A stretch of 41,498 nt of DNA from Micromonospora endophytica (GTDB lineage: Bacteria; Actinomycetota; Actinomycetes; Mycobacteriales; Micromonosporaceae), in NCBI RefSeq assembly GCF_003236305.1, contig NZ_POTX01000027.1, positions 1 to 41,498 of the forward strand. The letters are read 5' to 3'. The translations under genes were made by a program, and so were the position numbers. Shown here one piece after another: positions 38,366 to 41,498 of this stretch; the stretch's first letter is position 1; every line of letters starts with the position of its first letter. Under the pieces are notes generated by a model, which had not been told where the DNA came from, did not search any database, and worked only from the letters and a program-made list of their open reading frames with translations.

Positions 38366-38824
38366 TCACCGCAGGCCGCCGGGCGGAGTCGCGGCGTACG
38401 TGTCGTTGTAGTAGCCGCCGAGCTTGTCCCGGTACGCCGGGTCGGTGGCCGTCTCGTCGAACTCCGGGGCCGCCTTGATCTGGTCCTTGTTCCGGTCGAC
38501 GTAGACCTTCTGCTCGTCGTGGTCCACGTGGTTCACGGTGCCGGCCGGCAGCATGACCTTCTTGCCGAAGATCCACGGCCCGGTGTCGACCACCAGGTAG
38601 CTGGCGTTCACCTCGTTGCTGTCACTGTCGATCTTGCCGATCGAGCCGTCGGTGGCCTCGACCTTGTAGCCGACCAGGTTGGTGCCGGACACCCCGGCCT
38701 CGTCCCGGTAGCTCCACGGGTCGAAACTGCCAGCCGGCGCGCCGCCTGCGACGACACCCTGGTCGACGCCGCGCAGAGCCGGATCCGGAGTGGTGTGTGC
38801 GGTGTTCTGATCGAGCCTGTCCAT
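38366..38824 (-). CDS. PRC-barrel domain protein
   Basis: A 152-residue cytoplasmic protein with one PRC-barrel domain, GTNLVGYKVEATDGSIGKIDSDSNEVNASYLVVDTGPWIFGKKVMLPAGTVNHVD (about residues 45-105), and a charged C-terminal tail (FDETATDPAYRDKLGGYYND). In actinobacteria such proteins are small and often stress-induced; biochemical roles are poorly known. The ATG at 38824 is used; an in-frame GTG three codons earlier is also possible. Divergent from the cimA leader region by about 180 bp. Confidence 0.9.
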   Translation of the reverse strand: MDRLDQNTAHTTPDPALRGVDQGVVAGGAPAGSFDPWSYRDEAGVSGTNLVGYKVEATDGSIGKIDSDSNEVNASYLVVDTGPWIFGKKVMLPAGTVNHVDHDEQKVYVDRNKDQIKAAPEFDETATDPAYRDKLGGYYNDTYAATPPGGLR

Positions 38825-39002
38825 GATTCTCACCTGCCTCGACTACGATGAGTCGTCTCGTGCGGAACGTGCTTCCCTGTCCCGGAAACTCCTACCCCGT
38901 GCGGCCCGGCCTACACCCACGAGTCTCCGGCCGTTCCGCGCCGCGTCCCGACATGTGGATTTCGCCTCCCAGAGGTCGTCGGCGAGTGGCAGAGTGCAGT
39001 AC

Positions 39003-39035
39003 GTGACCAGCACCGCCCGCATTATTGGCAACTAG
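39003..39035 (+). CDS. cimA leader peptide with tandem Ile codons
   Basis: A 10-codon frame (GTG start) encoding MTSTARIIGN and ending TAG. Codons 7 and 8 are ATT ATT, isoleucine codons that are very rare in this GC-rich DNA, and citramalate synthase begins an isoleucine route. The stop touches hairpin 1 of the attenuator. CAGAGT at 38990-38995 may be a -10 box 7 nt before the GTG, suggesting a leaderless start as proposed for ilvB; no good -35 is seen. Confidence 0.7.
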   Translation: MTSTARIIGN

Positions 39036-39093
39036 CGCGCCGGCCTCCCCTCGCCGAGCGCGCAGACCTCCCGCAGCCGCGGGGGGTCTTTTT
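39035..39093 (+). terminator. cimA attenuator: hairpin 1, terminator and alternative antiterminator
   Basis: Hairpin 1 pairs GCGCGCCGG (39035-39043) with CCG-A-GCGCGC (39054-39063). The terminator pairs 39065-39074 with 39079-39088 (10 bp, one G-U) and runs into TTTTT (39089-39093). Its right arm can instead pair with the loop side of hairpin 1: 39042-39049 with 39081-39088, 8 bp including two G-U. A ribosome stalled on the ATT codons would cover the left arm of hairpin 1 and free this segment, preventing termination. Confidence 0.75.
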
Positions 39094-39129
39094 GTTGCGT
39101 CGGCCGGTGCCAGTACGAAGGGATCTCCC

Positions 39130-40713
39130 ATGACGTTCCAGGTCTACGACACGACCCTGCGCGACGGTGCCCAGCGCGAGGGGGTCAGCTACTCGGTGGT
39201 CGACAAGCTCGCGGTGGCGCGGCTGCTCGACGAGTTCGGCGTCGGGTTCATCGAGGGCGGGTGGCCGGGCGCGGTGCCGAAGGACACCGAGTTCTTCCGC
39301 CGGGCGCGTACCGAACTCGACCTGCGGCACGCGGTGCTGGTGGCTTTCGGCGCCACCCGCCGGGCCGGTGCCGTCGCCGCCGACGACCCGCAGGTACGCG
39401 GCCTGCTGGACGCGCAGACCCCGGCGATCGCCCTGGTCGCCAAGGCCGACCTGCGGCACGTGGAGCGGGCGCTGCGGACCACCGCCAAGGAGAACCTGGC
39501 GATGATCCACGACACGGTGACCCACCTGGTCGCCGAGGGACGGCGGGTCTTCGTCGACGGCGAGCACTTCTACGACGGCTACCGCCATGACCCGGCGTAC
39601 ACCGCCTCGGTGGTGGAGACCGCGCTTGCCGCGGGTGCCGAGCGGTTCGTGCTCTGCGACACCAACGGCGGGATGCTGCCCTCCTGGGTGACCGCAGCCA
39701 TCGCCGACCTCACCGACCGGATCGGGGTCGCGCCCGAGGTGCTCGGGATGCACGCGCAGAACGACACCGCCTGCGCGGTGGCCAACACCATCGCCGCCGT
39801 CGAGGCCGGCGTCCGCCACGTGCAGGGCACCGCCAACGGGTACGGCGAACGCCCCGGCAACGCCGACCTCTTCGCCGTCGTGGCGAACCTTCAGCTCAAG
39901 CTCGGGATGCCCGTCCTACCGGAGGGCTGCCTGGAGCAGATGGTGCGGGTCTCCCACGCCATCGCCGAGATCGCCAACATCGCCCCCGACACCCACCAGG
40001 CGTACGCCGGGGCCGCCGCCTTCGCCCACAAGGCGGGGCTGCACGCGAGTGCGATCAAGGTGGATCCGCTGCTCTACAACCACGTCGAACCCGAGGTGGT
40101 CGGCAACGACATGCGGATCCTGGTCACCGAGATGGCCGGCCGGGCCAGCATCGAACTCAAGAGCCGCGAGCTGGGGTTGGATCTGGCCGGCCATCCGGAG
40201 ACGCTGTCCCGGGTCACCAACCGGGTCAAGGAGCTGGAGGCCGGTGGCTGGTCGTTCGAGGCCGCCGACGCCTCGTTCGAGCTGCTGGTCCGCTCCGAGC
40301 TGCCGGACGCCGCGCCGGCGCGCCCCTTCGCGCTGGAGTCGTACCGGGTGCTTGTCGAGCACCGCGAGGACGGTGCCGTGGTCTCCGAGGCGACCGTGAA
40401 GATCCGGGTACGCGGTGAGCGGCTGATCGCCACCGCGGAGGGCAACGGCCCGGTGAACGCCCTCGACGAGGCGCTGCGGGTGGGCCTGGGCCGGCACTAC
40501 CCGGAGCTGCGTGACTTCGAACTGGCCGACTACAAGGTCCGCATCCTGGAGGGCAGCCACGGCACCGGCGCGGTGACCCGGGTGCTCGTCGAGACCGCCG
40601 ACGGCCGGGGCGGTGGCTGGACCACCGTCGGGGTGCACCCCAACGTGGTCGAGGCGAGCTGGCACGCCCTGGTCGACGCACTCACCTACGGTCTGAACCG
40701 CGCCCGGGTCTGA
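39130..40713 (+). CDS. cimA: (R)-citramalate synthase
   Basis: A 527-residue DRE-TIM enzyme of the isopropylmalate synthase superfamily, which would condense pyruvate and acetyl-CoA to citramalate, a threonine-independent route to 2-ketobutyrate and isoleucine. The metal/substrate motif YDTTLRDGAQREGVSYSVVDKLAVARLLDEFGVGFIEGGWPG, the metal HAQNDTACAVAN, GYGERPGNADL and HKAGLHASAI are typical of CimA rather than LeuA. A LeuA-type C-terminal regulatory domain (about residues 395-520) is present, so isoleucine feedback is likely. ATG at 39130 after AAGGGA. The frame upstream to 39025 overlaps the attenuator and is not coding. Confidence 0.92.
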   Translation: MTFQVYDTTLRDGAQREGVSYSVVDKLAVARLLDEFGVGFIEGGWPGAVPKDTEFFRRARTELDLRHAVLVAFGATRRAGAVAADDPQVRGLLDAQTPAIALVAKADLRHVERALRTTAKENLAMIHDTVTHLVAEGRRVFVDGEHFYDGYRHDPAYTASVVETALAAGAERFVLCDTNGGMLPSWVTAAIADLTDRIGVAPEVLGMHAQNDTACAVANTIAAVEAGVRHVQGTANGYGERPGNADLFAVVANLQLKLGMPVLPEGCLEQMVRVSHAIAEIANIAPDTHQAYAGAAAFAHKAGLHASAIKVDPLLYNHVEPEVVGNDMRILVTEMAGRASIELKSRELGLDLAGHPETLSRVTNRVKELEAGGWSFEAADASFELLVRSELPDAAPARPFALESYRVLVEHREDGAVVSEATVKIRVRGERLIATAEGNGPVNALDEALRVGLGRHYPELRDFELADYKVRILEGSHGTGAVTRVLVETADGRGGGWTTVGVHPNVVEASWHALVDALTYGLNRARV

Positions 40714-40753
40714 CCGGGCCGCGCGCCGTCACCGGCACCGGCCGGGTACGTGC

Positions 40754-40787
40754 TGCTCGGCTGGCCACGATCGTGGCCAGCCGAGCA
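40754..40787. terminator. bidirectional terminator after cimA
   Basis: A perfect 34-nt palindrome (two 17-nt arms, TGCTCGGCTGGCCACGA and complement, no spacer) between convergent cimA and the DUF2690 gene, 40 bp after the cimA stop. Confidence 0.85.
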
Positions 40788-40821
40788 ACCGGGGTGGGTC
40801 AGGTCTCGGTGTCCCTGGGTG

Positions 40822-41394
40822 TCACCACCAGCGGGTGCAGTCCCAGCCGGAGATCGGGCCGCTCGCCGCGTAGCAGGCCCGGGCCTCCAGGTCGGCGTCG
40901 TTGACCATCAGGGTGTAGCCGCCGGACTCGGTGTAGCCCGACTCCGTCCGGCGGTGGTTGCCGTTGAGGTAGCGGCTGTCCACCTTGAACGACACGTAAC
41001 TGGCGGTGGTCCGGGCCCACGCGGTGCGGCAGCGCGGGCTGTACCGCAGCTCGACGGAGCCGATCGGGCTCGACGTCTTGTACGTGTAGGTGCCGGACTT
41101 CGGCACGACAGCGTCCTCGGCGCAGGTGTAGTAGGCGGAGCCGTTGTAGTAGATCTTGTAGGTCTGCGGGTTCCGGCCGTCGCAGGAAGATCCACAGCCG
41201 GACGCGGCGAGCGTCGCCTCGTCGATCATGGTGGCGTTGCCGGCCGCGATCTCCGCCATGACCGCGGCGCTGGGCTCGGCGGCCGCCGCGACCTCGGCGG
41301 CGCGGTCGGGGGCGGCCTGGGCCGAGGCGGGTGCCGCGAGCAGGCTCACGGCGAGGGCCGAGGTGACGCCGAATGTGCGTAACAGACGCTTCAC
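40822..41394 (-). CDS. secreted DUF2690-domain protein with a TTA codon
   Basis: A 190-residue exported protein. The signal peptide is VKRLLRTFGVTSALAVSLLA with cleavage likely after ASAQA. A DUF2690-like domain follows, with SGCGSSCDGRNP, CAEDAV and VELRYSPRCRTAWARTT, a family of small actinobacterial secreted proteins with conserved cysteines and no known activity. The start is GTG at 41394, 5 bp after AGGAG. Codon 5 is TTA (41380-41382 on the minus strand), the rare leucine codon read by the bldA tRNA in related actinomycetes, so translation may depend on developmental stage. It converges on cimA. The remaining 104 bp to the window end hold no gene I can support. Confidence 0.85.
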   Translation of the reverse strand: MKRLLRTFGVTSALAVSLLAAPASAQAAPDRAAEVAAAAEPSAAVMAEIAAGNATMIDEATLAASGCGSSCDGRNPQTYKIYYNGSAYYTCAEDAVVPKSGTYTYKTSSPIGSVELRYSPRCRTAWARTTASYVSFKVDSRYLNGNHRRTESGYTESGGYTLMVNDADLEARACYAASGPISGWDCTRWW

Positions 41395-41498
41395 GTGTGC
41401 TCCTGGTGATGAGGGGACGACTGCACGCAGCCTGACGGCAGCGCTCATCGCCGCGTCATGACTGGCTCATCGCCCCATCACCGCCGCCCGCCCACCGC

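Overview
The window is very GC-rich (roughly 72%), with short intergenic gaps, GTG and TTG starts and long antisense open frames. It encodes typical actinobacterial families: class II DAHP synthase, a two-domain GGDEF-EAL protein, DUF2690 and AbfB exoproteins. The branched-chain amino-acid block and a 60-nt palindromic intergenic repeat at 37483-37542 point to a Micromonospora-like actinomycete. The genus call is inference from gene content and remembered repeats. The first 19 bases match the Tn5/Nextera mosaic end with one mismatch, so the left edge is probably a contig end and the first gene is cut there.

Layout. (1) 0-4.3 kb, accessory genes: the 3' end of an AbfB-domain protein; a DJ-1/PfpI protein divergent from a small AraC-type regulator and a VOC protein; an ArsR-SulP transporter operon. 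(2) 4.3-23.4 kb, a compact cluster that looks like a small-molecule pathway fed from shikimate, with no PKS, NRPS or carrier protein. A six-gene minus-strand run (FAD protein, class II aldolase-like protein, secreted protein, DAHP synthase, methyltransferase, prephenate dehydrogenase) diverges from a stand-alone adenylating enzyme. Next come a two-component flavin hydroxylase operon (HpaB/HpaC-like) with a secreted protein, an AraC-type and a TetR-type regulator, an SDR-like protein and a Bcr/CflA efflux pump. The block ends with a GAPDH, a PNPOx-fold protein, a Dabb protein and a chorismate synthase. (3) 23.4-41.5 kb, mainly primary metabolism: ilvD, a GGDEF-EAL protein, ilvB-ilvN-ilvC, serA, leuB, ilvE and cimA, interleaved with an ApbE-like protein, a tyrosine phosphatase, a PRC-barrel protein and a secreted DUF2690 protein.

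How the parts work together. In region 2, DAHP synthase opens the shikimate pathway, chorismate synthase closes it and prephenate dehydrogenase commits the flux to 4-hydroxyphenylpyruvate or tyrosine. The hydroxylase pair, methyltransferase, aldolase-family protein and adenylating enzyme are candidates to tailor and activate the aromatic product, the MFS pump to export it, and the GAPDH may be a resistant target copy. This pathway is a hypothesis. In region 3 two transcription attenuators can be read directly. One lies before ilvB (leader peptide with CTG, GTA and CTT codons). The other lies before cimA (leader peptide with tandem rare ATT Ile codons), with a mutually exclusive antiterminator that can be drawn base by base. 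No tRNA, rRNA, CRISPR array or insertion sequence was seen.
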